64,000 nucleotides of DNA from Brucella haematophila (GTDB lineage Bacteria > Pseudomonadota > Alphaproteobacteria > Rhizobiales > Rhizobiaceae): positions 62,001 through 126,000 of the forward strand of contig NZ_VCPE01000018.1 of the NCBI RefSeq assembly GCF_005938105.1, read 5' to 3'. A program made the position numbers and the translations under genes. Shown piece by piece: positions 1 through 6,884 of this stretch. A model generated the notes under the pieces. It saw nothing but the letters and a program-made list of their open reading frames with translations, was not told where the DNA came from and searched no databases. Every line of letters starts with the position of its first letter. The first letter of the stretch is position 1.

Positions 1-1
1 C

Positions 2-694
2 ATGTTGTCGGATATTCTGCCGACCGGCTTTCACGGCGCGGTCAAGGCGGGCGTCGGTGTAGGCTCGGTGGTCTATGTGGCCGGTGCCGGACCAGTCGGG
101 CTGGCCGCCGCAGCCTCGGCAAGAATTCTTGGCGCTGCTGTCGTGATGGTTGGAGATTTCAACAAGGAACGTCTGGACCATGCCCGCAAGGTTGGTTTCG
201 AGCCGATTGATCTTTCCGCCAGCGACCGTCTGGGCGACATGATCGCGGAAGTTACCGGCAGCAATGAGGTGGACAGCGCCATCGACGCTGTCGGTTTCGA
301 GGCCAGAGGCCATAGCGGTGGTGAACAGCCCGCAATCGTTCTGAACCAGATGATGGAAATCACGCGTCCTGCCGGTTCGGTTGGTATTCCGGGCCTCTAT
401 GTGACGGAAGATCCGGGTGCGGTGGATGGTGCGGCCAAGCAGGGCAGCCTGTCGCTTCGCTTCGGGCTCGGCTGGGCCAAGGCGCAGTCATTCCATACGG
501 GGCAGACACCGGTTCTGAAATATAACCGGCAGTTGATGCAGGCGATCCTGCACGGGCGTCTGAACATTGCTGAAATCGTCAATGCGGAAGTCATTTCGCT
601 TGAAGACGCAGCGGCTGGTTATGAGAGTTTTGACCAGGGCGTAGCGAAGAAGTTTGTTCTCGATCCGCACGGTATGCTCGGCAAAGCCGCGTAA
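2..694 (+). CDS. fdhA: Glutathione-independent formaldehyde dehydrogenase, C-terminal part (5' truncated by window)
   Basis: Zinc- and NAD-dependent medium-chain dehydrogenase of the formaldehyde dismutase/dehydrogenase group, which oxidises formaldehyde to formate without glutathione. About 230 residues are visible of a family length near 400; the catalytic zinc domain lies off the left edge, so the ATG at base 2 is internal and not a start. Seen here are the Rossmann nucleotide-binding loop (VAGAGPVGLAAAASA) and the family-typical stretches DAVGFEARGH, GIPGLYVTEDPGAVD and SLRFGLGWAKAQSFHTGQ, which distinguish this group from ordinary alcohol dehydrogenases. The gene ends 12 bases before a hairpin terminator. 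Family assignment is secure; substrate preference cannot be tested from the visible part. Confidence 0.85.
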   Translation: MLSDILPTGFHGAVKAGVGVGSVVYVAGAGPVGLAAAASARILGAAVVMVGDFNKERLDHARKVGFEPIDLSASDRLGDMIAEVTGSNEVDSAIDAVGFEARGHSGGEQPAIVLNQMMEITRPAGSVGIPGLYVTEDPGAVDGAAKQGSLSLRFGLGWAKAQSFHTGQTPVLKYNRQLMQAILHGRLNIAEIVNAEVISLEDAAAGYESFDQGVAKKFVLDPHGMLGKAA

Positions 695-705
695 CCTTGC
701 GAAAC

Positions 706-745
706 ACAGAAGCGCTGTGCCCCCGCGCGGCGCTTCTGTTGTCGC
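706..745 (+). terminator. Hairpin terminator after fdhA
   Basis: Perfect 10-bp inverted repeat ACAGAAGCGC (706-715) and GCGCTTCTGT (730-739) with a 14-nt G+C-rich loop. Only a poor T tract follows, so termination strength is uncertain. Confidence 0.6.
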
Positions 746-803
746 CTATTCCGCGTCGCTACGCTAAAACAACAGGTGGTAGCGACGATGCGGAGATTTC
801 AAC

Positions 804-1163
804 ATGACCGATATTCGCCTCAAACGGATCTATGAAGCGCCATCACACGATGACGGCTATCGGGTTCTGGTTGATCGTGTCTGGCCGCGCGGCATGACCA
901 AGGAGAAGGCTGCCATCGATCTCTGGGCAAAAGATATCGCGCCGTCCACCGATCTTCGCAAATGGTTCAATCATGACGTGGCGAAGTGGGACGAGTTTCA
1001 AAAACGTTATTATGCCGAATTGCAGGATAAGTTGTCGGACCTCAAAACACTGGTTGCCCAGGCCGGTGATGTGCCGCTGACATTGCTTTATGGCGCGAAG
1101 GACGAGGAGCACAATCAGGCCGTTGTGCTGCATGAATATATGCAGAAGATGCACCTCGATTAA
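804..1163 (+). CDS. DUF488 family protein
   Basis: 119-residue protein of the DUF488 (YeaO-like) family, function unknown. It carries the family's conserved blocks: an N-terminal IRLKRIYE strand, VDRVWPRGMTKEKA, an LRKWFNHD segment followed by a helix with conserved aromatic and acidic residues, and a C-terminal LTLLYGAKDEEHNQAVVL strand-helix. Length fits full-length members. A purine-rich stretch (GGAGA) 8 bases before the ATG supports the start. It stands alone between the fdhA terminator and a methyltransferase gene on the same strand 118 bases downstream. No signal peptide or membrane segment, so presumably cytoplasmic. Confidence 0.8.
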   Translation: MTDIRLKRIYEAPSHDDGYRVLVDRVWPRGMTKEKAAIDLWAKDIAPSTDLRKWFNHDVAKWDEFQKRYYAELQDKLSDLKTLVAQAGDVPLTLLYGAKDEEHNQAVVLHEYMQKMHLD

Positions 1164-1281
1164 ATTATTAGGTACTTCTAATATTGCATTGAATAGATAC
1201 CAGAAAGTAGCATTCGTTATGAATAATCATTGCTGATTTCAGATCGGCTGCTCTGTGATATAATCGCCCTCCGTCTATAGG

Positions 1282-2109
1282 ATGCAGGCGACTGAGATGC
1301 TGGAAGCCGATAAAGTGTTCGCCGGTTCCATCCCGGAAAATTACGAGCGCTATATGGTGCCGTTAATCTTCGAGCGTTACGCTGCGGATATGGCCGAACG
1401 TGTGGCCAGTCTTTCACCCGCAATCATTCTGGAAACCTGTGCCGGTACCGGTGCAGTCACGCGTGCTTTGGCACCGAGGCTGGGCAGCAGCGCCCATTAT
1501 ACTGCGAGTGATCTGAACCAACCGATGATTGATTTTGCGGCATCACGGCAACTGCCCGACAGCCGGATTGAATGGCGGCAGGCCGATGCTCTAGCATTGC
1601 CGTTTGAAGCGGCGCGCTTTGATGTGGTCTGCTGCCAGTTTGGTGCGATGTTTTTCCCCGACCGAATTGCCGGTTACCGGGAAGCGCGGCGCGTCCTGAA
1701 ACGTGGTGGACGGCTTCTGTTCAGCGTCTGGGATCGTATCGAGGAGAACATCTTCGCGGATGACGTAACGCATGCGCTTGCCGAGATATTTCCGCAGGAT
1801 CCACCACGTTTTCTGGCGCGGACACCGCATGGCTATCACGATACGGCGCTCATCCGAAGAGAACTTGAGGAAGCAGGATTCTCAAGTATCAGTATCGAGA
1901 CACGCGCCGAGCAAAGCTCCGCATCGTCACCGCGCCTTCCCGCCGTCGCTTACTGTCATGGAACTTTGCTTCGTCAGGAAATAGAAGCCAGAAATGCGAA
2001 TGGACTCACCCCGGCGACGGACTATGTGACCGAGGTGCTTTCCGAAAAGCATGGCAGCGGTGAAGTTTCTGCCAAAATTCAGGCGCATATCATTCAGGCT
2101 GTGGCGTGA
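1282..2109 (+). CDS. Class I SAM-dependent methyltransferase
   Basis: 275-residue Methyltransf_11/25-type enzyme. SAM-binding motif I is LETCAGTGAVTRALA (about residues 50-64), followed by an acidic residue after the second strand (ASDLNQPMIDFA), motif III-like EWRQADALALPF, and the post-motif GGRLLFSVWDRIEEN strand. The C-terminal part (about 185-275) is the substrate-binding cap and gives no clue to the acceptor. An alternative ATG lies 15 bases downstream (1297); no strong ribosome-binding site decides between them. The gene converges on the marR gene with only 4 bases between the stop codons. The acceptor molecule is unknown. Confidence 0.8.
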   Translation: MQATEMLEADKVFAGSIPENYERYMVPLIFERYAADMAERVASLSPAIILETCAGTGAVTRALAPRLGSSAHYTASDLNQPMIDFAASRQLPDSRIEWRQADALALPFEAARFDVVCCQFGAMFFPDRIAGYREARRVLKRGGRLLFSVWDRIEENIFADDVTHALAEIFPQDPPRFLARTPHGYHDTALIRRELEEAGFSSISIETRAEQSSASSPRLPAVAYCHGTLLRQEIEARNANGLTPATDYVTEVLSEKHGSGEVSAKIQAHIIQAVA

Positions 2110-2113
2110 AATC

Positions 2114-2563
2114 CTAGAACGAAAGCGCAATCAGATCGCGCCGGATTTGATCGCCATTGCCTTGCGAGAGGTTCTTTTCGATTTCCGCATGCGTGGAGGT
2201 CCAGATGGGCACTGCGGCAGCCAAGGCAGCCTTGCCATCCGGTGTCAGTTGCAGCAGGCGCTCGCGGCGGTCGGCAGGATTGACCAGTATTTCCACCCAG
2301 CCCTGTCTTTGCAGGGGCTTCAGCGCGGCGGTGAGGGTGGTCTGATCCATTGCCAGCAATTCAGCCACCGGTTTCATCGGCGGTGGTGCAGGCCGGTTCA
2401 GCGACATCATCAGGGAGAATTGCCCATTCGTCATGCCAACCGGACGAAGAGCTTCGTCAAAACGCCGCGCAAGCGCACGAGCCGCTCGCTGGACATGCAG
2501 GCAGAGGCAGGTGTCTCTGACCAAAAGGGTTGTTTCAAAAGGGACTTCAGGGGCGTTTGACAT
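2114..2563 (-). CDS. MarR family transcriptional regulator
   Basis: 149-residue winged-helix regulator. The MarR core is visible: N-terminal helices for dimerisation, the helix-turn-helix around MKPVAELLAMDQTTLTAALK (residues about 69-88) and the wing with the family signature NPADRRERLLQLTPDG (D-x-R-x-R-x-x-x-L). MarR proteins are dimeric repressors commonly relieved by small phenolic or oxidative ligands. It is divergent from the DUF899-VOC pair; a 12-bp perfect palindrome at 2575-2586, only 12-23 bases upstream of its own ATG, is the natural operator for autorepression and for control of the divergent genes. Ligand unknown. Confidence 0.85.
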   Translation of the reverse strand: MSNAPEVPFETTLLVRDTCLCLHVQRAARALARRFDEALRPVGMTNGQFSLMMSLNRPAPPPMKPVAELLAMDQTTLTAALKPLQRQGWVEILVNPADRRERLLQLTPDGKAALAAAVPIWTSTHAEIEKNLSQGNGDQIRRDLIALSF

Positions 2564-2572
2564 GATCCATTA

Positions 2573-2590
2573 ATATTGATATCAATGTAA
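2573..2590. promoter_or_regulatory. Palindromic operator candidate for the adjacent MarR regulator
   Basis: Perfect palindrome ATTGATATCAAT at 2575-2586, matching the size and TTGATATCAA-like character of MarR-family operators. It lies in the 96-bp divergent region between marR (starts 2563, minus) and the DUF899 gene (starts 2660, plus), so one dimer could act on both promoters. Confidence 0.6.
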
Positions 2591-2659
2591 ACCGTCAAGC
2601 AAATATCCCGATATAAACTGGGCGTTTTACCATCCGGGGGGCGGAGGAGGACTTGCATC

Positions 2660-3385
2660 ATGAATGAAGTCGTATCCCGCGAAGTCTGGCTTGAGGCGCG
2701 TCGCGCGCTTTTGGCCAGAGAAAAGGAAGCGACGCATCTTCGCGATCGCGTCAATCAGGAAAGACAGGCGCTGCCCTGGGTCAAAGTGGAGAAAGACTAT
2801 GTCTTCGACACCCCGACTGGGCGTCGAACACTGGCAGAGCTTTTTGATGGACGCAGCCAACTGGTCGTCTATCATTTCATGTTCGGGCCGGAATGGGAGC
2901 AGGGCTGCGTTGGCTGTTCTTTCCTGGCCGATAATCTCGACGGGGCGCTGGCGCATCTCAACAATCACGATGTCACGCTTATTGCCGTATCACGTGGGCC
3001 CCTTGCAAAGCTGGAAGACTATAAGCGGCGCATGGGCTGGCATTTCCCATGGGTGTCGTCCTATGGCGGTGATTTCAACTTTGATTTCCATGTGTCGTTC
3101 GACAAGGCTGAGATCGAAGAAGGGCGCGTCTTCTACAATTTCGACAGGCTGGCGCCAGAGCAGGCGCATGACGAACTGCCCGGCATGAGCGCCTTCATCA
3201 AGGCCGATGACGGCACGATCTACCATACATATTCCAGCTATGCGCGTGGCATCGAAGAATGGATCAGTACGCTGATGATCCTCGACCGTGCACCGAAGGG
3301 GCGCAACGAAGATAGCACCATGCACTTCGTGAAGCGCCACGATGAATATGCCGCGCCAGCGGCAAAGCACAGCTGTTGCAGCTGA
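2660..3385 (+). CDS. DUF899 family thioredoxin-like protein
   Basis: 241-residue DUF899 protein with a thioredoxin-like fold. The sequence has the family's YHFMFGPEWEQGC segment followed by a CxxC pair (Cys83 and Cys86, GCVGCSFLAD), placed where peroxiredoxin/AhpC-like proteins carry their redox site, then LIAVSRGPLAKLEDYKRRMGW and the conserved SYGGDFNFDFHVSF. It ends in an unusual CCS tail. Biochemical function of the family is unresolved; a thiol-disulfide or peroxide-related role is inferred from the fold. A GGAGGA lies 9-14 bases before the ATG. It is followed 31 bases later by a two-domain VOC protein and probably co-transcribed under the divergent MarR regulator. Confidence 0.8.
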   Translation: MNEVVSREVWLEARRALLAREKEATHLRDRVNQERQALPWVKVEKDYVFDTPTGRRTLAELFDGRSQLVVYHFMFGPEWEQGCVGCSFLADNLDGALAHLNNHDVTLIAVSRGPLAKLEDYKRRMGWHFPWVSSYGGDFNFDFHVSFDKAEIEEGRVFYNFDRLAPEQAHDELPGMSAFIKADDGTIYHTYSSYARGIEEWISTLMILDRAPKGRNEDSTMHFVKRHDEYAAPAAKHSCCS

Positions 3386-3416
3386 ACGCTGAATTCAAAT
3401 TCTGGGAGGAATGACA

Positions 3417-4193
3417 ATGAATAACGGAGCATCACCGTTCGTCTGGTACGAACTCATGACTGAAGATGTCGCCGAGGCCGCAAATTTTTATGGCAAGGTC
3501 GTCGGTTGGAATACCAAGGATTCGGGCGTCCCCGGTGTGAATTATACCCTGCTGGAAGCGCCCGGTTGTGCAGTCGCCGGTATGATGGCGCTGTCCGATA
3601 TGCCCAGCGGAGATTGTGGCGCAAAGCCCGGCTGGCTCGGCTATATCGGTGTGGCCGATGTGGATGCAATGTCCGAGAAAGTTACGGCTGCGGGCGGAAA
3701 AATCCTGCAACCGGCCTATGATATCCCAACCGTTGGGCGGTTTGCCATCGTGGCGGACCCGCAGGGTTCGGTCTTTGCGCTTTTCGAGCCGAAAGACCCG
3801 CCAGAACCGCCAGCCGACTTTGGTTCACGCAAGGTGGGCCATCCGGGCTGGCATGAGCTTTATGCCAAGAACGGCGAGGAAGTCTTTGGCTTTTATGAGA
3901 AAGTGTTCGGCTGGAAGCTCGCGCGCGATTTCGATATGGGCGGTATGGGCAAATACAAGATCTTCAGCGTAAACGGTGCAGATACAGGCGGCATCATGAC
4001 GGCTCCGCCGAATGTGCCGCAGGGCTGGGGCTTTTACTTCATGGTGGATGGAACGAACGCCGCTGCTGAACGCGTCAAATCGCAGGGCGGCACGGTTACA
4101 TTCGGGCCGACCGAAGTGCCGAATGGCGAGTGGATCATCCAGTGTCTTGATCCGAAGGGCGTGGCCTTTTCACTGGTTTCAGCGACACAATAA
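3417..4193 (+). CDS. Two-domain VOC (glyoxalase/bleomycin resistance fold) protein
   Basis: 258-residue protein made of two tandem VOC modules: module 1 about residues 5-128 (FVWYELMTEDVAEAANFYGKVVGW ... GSVFALFEP) and module 2 about 140-258 (GWHELYAKNGEEVFGFYEKVFGW ... GVAFSLVSA). It resembles the CFP-30B/Rv0577-like group of two-domain glyoxalase-like proteins, for which no agreed reaction exists; glyoxalase I activity should not be assumed. The ATG at 3417 is preferred over the one at 3411 because GGAGGA (3405-3410) directly abuts 3411 but sits 6 bases from 3417. It probably forms a two-gene operon with the DUF899 gene, suggesting a shared role in handling reactive electrophiles or oxidants. 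Confidence 0.8.
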   Translation: MNNGASPFVWYELMTEDVAEAANFYGKVVGWNTKDSGVPGVNYTLLEAPGCAVAGMMALSDMPSGDCGAKPGWLGYIGVADVDAMSEKVTAAGGKILQPAYDIPTVGRFAIVADPQGSVFALFEPKDPPEPPADFGSRKVGHPGWHELYAKNGEEVFGFYEKVFGWKLARDFDMGGMGKYKIFSVNGADTGGIMTAPPNVPQGWGFYFMVDGTNAAAERVKSQGGTVTFGPTEVPNGEWIIQCLDPKGVAFSLVSATQ

Positions 4194-4251
4194 GGAACGT
4201 GCGCGAAAGCGCATGAAACATTCAGAATGGCAGACGGCTTCTGGTTCTAAA

Positions 4252-4353
4252 TCAGAAGTCGTCTTCGTGATGATAATGGCGCAGATAGGCGAATGCTGTT
4301 CCCACCAAGATCGGCAGAAGCAAGATTCCCGTCCAGAATATGATGTTGCTCAT
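4252..4353 (-). CDS. 33-residue single-span membrane peptide (hypothetical)
   Basis: Short open frame with unusually good expression signals: GGGAGGGAG ends 4-5 bases before the ATG. The peptide MSNIIFWTGILLLPILVGTA continues as a hydrophobic span (about residues 4-24) and ends in a charged, histidine-rich tail (RHYHHEDDF). The design, one membrane helix with a short polar tail, resembles accessory peptides of membrane complexes, but it matches no family I recognise (it is not CydX, which is found elsewhere in this window). A longer in-frame reading from 4461 exists but lacks a credible start. It is divergent from metA and convergent with the VOC gene. Confidence 0.6.
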   Translation of the reverse strand: MSNIIFWTGILLLPILVGTAFAYLRHYHHEDDF

Positions 4354-4504
4354 TTTCTCCCTCCCTGTTGCCCTCAAACCGAAACGATAGCCTGAGACAG
4401 TATGCGGGCACTTGGAACAACGCTGAAAGCGGACATTTGTTCCAGTCAGAATCGCTTGCACGTAAAGCTATTGCCATAACGTCCGCGTTTGAGTAGAAGT
4501 GCGA

Positions 4505-4585
4505 ATACATCAAGAGTTGGGGAGACGCCCAACGCCAACCTGCCGCTCCGGGCAAGGTGGTACTCCCTGACAAGGGAGGATGTGG
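4505..4585 (+). ncRNA. SAM riboswitch candidate (compact S-box/SAM-I-like leader of metA)
   Basis: The leader folds by eye as a closed multi-stem junction. P1 is ACATC (4507-4511) with GATGT (4579-4583). P2 is GTTGGG (4516-4521) with CCCAAC (4528-4533). P3 is CCTGCC (4539-4544) with GGCAAGG (4551-4557). P4 is CTCCC (4563-4567) with GGGAG (4574-4578). The order and wording of the single-stranded parts follow the S-box: CATCAAGAG after P1, CCAACCTGCC before P3 and AAGGTGGTACTCCC after it (S-box: AAGGTGCTAATTCC). P2 is much shorter than in classic SAM-I. Position 70 bases before metA fits feedback by S-adenosylmethionine. GTGGC (4582-4586) can alternatively pair with GCCAC (4611-4615), competing with P1. 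Confidence 0.7.
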
Positions 4586-4652
4586 CCAAACCGGCAACTA
4601 TGCGGATAAAGCCACTCGCGTCTACCTGACAGAACTAGGGACCGACGCGATC

Positions 4653-5573
4653 ATGCCGATAAAAATTCCTGACGATCTGCCAGCAACCAGTGTTCTCCAG
4701 GCCGAGGGCGTTATGGTCATGCGCGAGGCGGATGCCGTGCGTCAGGACATACGGCCCTTGCGCATTGGCCTGCTCAATCTCATGCCCAATAAGGCGACCA
4801 CGGAAACGCAGATTGCACGCCTGCTGGGTGCGACGCCGCTTCAGGTGGAGCTGACGCTGGTGCGCATTACCAATCATGTCGCGCGGCATACCTCCGCCGA
4901 TCACATGCTGTCTTTCTACCGCCCGTGGGAAGATGTGCGTGATGAGCGCTTCGATGGTTTTGTGATTACCGGCGCGCCAGTGGAACGGCTGAACTTCGAA
5001 GACGTGACCTATTGGGATGAATTGCAGCGCGTTTTCGACTGGACGCAGACCCATGTGCATCGCTCGCTGAACATCTGCTGGTCGGCGCAGGCCGCCGTCC
5101 ATCATTTCCATGGCATGGGTAAGTATGAACTGCCGGCCAAGGCATCGGGCGTTTACAGCCAGCAGAATCTTGCGCCAGCATCGCCCTATCTGCGCGGTTT
5201 CTCGGATGATTTTACCATTCCGGTTTCACGCTGGACGGAAGTGCGCAAGGAAGACATTCCGCAGAATAGCGGTTTGAATGTTCTCGTCGATAGCGCTGAA
5301 TCCGGCCTTTGTCTGCTGGAAGACCCAAACCATCGCGCGCTGCATATGTTCAACCATGTCGAATATGACACCACGTCGCTGGCTGATGAATATTTCCGCG
5401 ATATTCAAGGCGAGCCAGAAACGAAGGTGCCTGCGAATTATTTCCCGGAAGATGATGCCACGCGCCCGCCGCAAAACCGCTGGCGCGGCCACGCGCATCT
5501 CTTGTTCGGCAATTGGATCAACGAGATTTACCAGTCAACGCCGTATGAGCTGGAGAATATCGGCAAGAAGTGA
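4653..5573 (+). CDS. metA: Homoserine O-acyltransferase MetA (predicted acetyl-CoA type)
   Basis: 306-residue MetA-fold enzyme that acylates homoserine in the first committed step of methionine synthesis. The nucleophile is Cys142 (NICWSAQ), with His235 and Glu237 (HMFNHVEYD) completing the catalytic set; the substrate loop GVYSQ is present. Residue 111 is Glu ([11 protein letters not shown]). In the characterised family, Glu at this place marks acetyl-CoA users and Gly succinyl-CoA users, so the product is predicted to be O-acetylhomoserine although such genes are usually labelled succinyltransferase. The start at 4653 is chosen because [20 protein letters not shown] is the conserved N terminus; upstream in-frame codons are riboswitch RNA. 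A bidirectional terminator follows. Confidence 0.93.
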   Translation: MPIKIPDDLPATSVLQAEGVMVMREADAVRQDIRPLRIGLLNLMPNKATTETQIARLLGATPLQVELTLVRITNHVARHTSADHMLSFYRPWEDVRDERFDGFVITGAPVERLNFEDVTYWDELQRVFDWTQTHVHRSLNICWSAQAAVHHFHGMGKYELPAKASGVYSQQNLAPASPYLRGFSDDFTIPVSRWTEVRKEDIPQNSGLNVLVDSAESGLCLLEDPNHRALHMFNHVEYDTTSLADEYFRDIQGEPETKVPANYFPEDDATRPPQNRWRGHAHLLFGNWINEIYQSTPYELENIGKK

Positions 5574-5590
5574 TTGCCGCTGAATAAAGA

Positions 5591-5620
5591 AAACCCCGGA
5601 ACGGAAATTCCGGGGTTTTT
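5591..5620. terminator. Strong bidirectional terminator between metA and the GH25 gene
   Basis: 11-bp perfect stem AAACCCCGGAA (5591-5601) and TTCCGGGGTTT (5608-5618), 6-nt loop, with a T run to 5620 on the plus strand and an A run before it serving the minus strand. Confidence 0.9.
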
Positions 5621-5638
5621 GCTTGGAGTGAAGCAATA

Positions 5639-6778
5639 TTAGCTGCCGACGCGATCAAGCCAGCGGTGCCATTCGGCTTCGGAACCGTGGAACACGTTCA
5701 GGTCGATCTTGTTGCTCACGCCCTGAGACAGGCCCGATCCCGAATATTGCCAGAACAGCCATGGGCGGCCCGGATAGACCTTGGATGGGTGCTGAGCCAC
5801 TGCGCGCAGCCAGAACGGATAGTCGTTGAATGCGCCTTTCAGATTGTCGTCATAGAAATCCGGTGCGGTATAGATGACCGGGCGCTTGCCGTAATGGCGC
5901 TCAAGCTTGTCCATGAAGACCTGCATCTTCTCGCGCACTTGTTGCGGCGAAGGACGGCGGCGGCAGGCGGAATCGCCGTTCCATTCCACGTCGATCACCG
6001 GTGGCAGCGCATCGGGATCTTTCGGTACATTGCGAATGAACCAATCAGCCTGCTCGCTGGCAACGCGGCACCAGTAGAAGAAGTGATAAGCGCCGCGCTT
6101 GATCCCGGCTTCCTTGGCCTCGCGCCAGTTTTTGCGGAACATCGGGTCGAGATGGTCGCCGCCGTCAGTCGCCTTGATATAGGCGAAGTTCGCACCTTGC
6201 GTGCGCAGCTTCGGCCAGTCGATATCGCCCTGCCAGCGCGAGACGTCAACGCCATGAACTGCGAGCTTGCGCGGTGACGCACGACCAAAATTGATCGGCT
6301 TCGCATCACGGAAGCGGTGGCTATAAATTCTGGAGCGGTCCTGTGCCGTGCGGGCTTGCGGTTCCAGACGCACTGCCGGATAGGCCGCGACCTGCGGTGC
6401 AGGCATACGCGGCGCTGCCGCTTGTGGAACTGGGGCTGGTATCTGCGCGACGGGGCGCTCCTGCAAGGGCGCGCGCGGTTGCGGTGCAACGGGCGCAGGC
6501 GGCTGAACCTTGAACGGTCCACCGTCTGGAACGGGACCGGCCCAGGCGAGCACTTCTTCTTGCGGGGGGAGTGGCTGCGCGCGCGGCGCGCTTGCCGTTT
6601 CGGTTACAGCTGCGGGCGGAACCGGCCTCACAACAGAACTGGTCATCTCCGCCGAGGGTTTCGGCTGGAGCATGATGCTGTCGATGCCGGAACTCGATGT
6701 GCAGCCCGACAGGGCGGCGCAAGCGAGCGCAATGGCAGACACGACCAATGAACGCGAAGGCGAAGAACGCATGGACAC
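5639..6778 (-). CDS. Glycoside hydrolase family 25 lysozyme-like lipoprotein
   Basis: 379-residue secreted enzyme. A lipoprotein signal (SLVVSAIALACAALSGC, lipobox LSGC with Cys26) is followed by a Pro/Ala/Gln-rich linker (about residues 40-150) and a GH25 muramidase domain (about 165-379). Domain landmarks are HGVDVSRWQGDIDWPKL, FAYIKATDGGDHLDP, GAYHFFYW, VIDVEWNG (catalytic acidic pair) and WLFWQYSGSG followed by IDLNVF. GH25 enzymes cleave the beta-1,4 bond between N-acetylmuramic acid and N-acetylglucosamine in peptidoglycan, here presumably in the periplasm from a membrane anchor. The listed start is GTG at 6778; ATG at 6772 is equally possible and neither has a strong ribosome-binding site. 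Convergent with metA across a shared terminator. Confidence 0.88.
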   Translation of the reverse strand: MSMRSSPSRSLVVSAIALACAALSGCTSSSGIDSIMLQPKPSAEMTSSVVRPVPPAAVTETASAPRAQPLPPQEEVLAWAGPVPDGGPFKVQPPAPVAPQPRAPLQERPVAQIPAPVPQAAAPRMPAPQVAAYPAVRLEPQARTAQDRSRIYSHRFRDAKPINFGRASPRKLAVHGVDVSRWQGDIDWPKLRTQGANFAYIKATDGGDHLDPMFRKNWREAKEAGIKRGAYHFFYWCRVASEQADWFIRNVPKDPDALPPVIDVEWNGDSACRRRPSPQQVREKMQVFMDKLERHYGKRPVIYTAPDFYDDNLKGAFNDYPFWLRAVAQHPSKVYPGRPWLFWQYSGSGLSQGVSNKIDLNVFHGSEAEWHRWLDRVGS

Positions 6779-6884
6779 CCGTACTCAAAACAAATGGGCT
6801 GCAACGCTCTTCCGAGTCATTGCTCAGGTAAGATTACCGGCAAAAACTGAATCCAAAGTTTACGAAAGTGCTAACGCACGCGGT

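Noticed and set aside
1166-1183. TATTAG/CTAATA inverted repeat after the DUF488 gene
   Set aside because: Six AT-rich base pairs only; expected by chance in an AT-rich gap and no T tract follows.
4440-4500. SAM-II-like wording (CGCTTGCACGTAAAG) upstream of metA
   Set aside because: Only a short resemblance to the SAM-II core; the P1/P2 pseudoknot pairing could not be drawn, whereas the 4505-4585 block folds well as an S-box-like element.
4575-4620. Possible cobalamin-type motif (GCCACTC)
   Set aside because: No B12 box or the other conserved cobalamin riboswitch segments are present.
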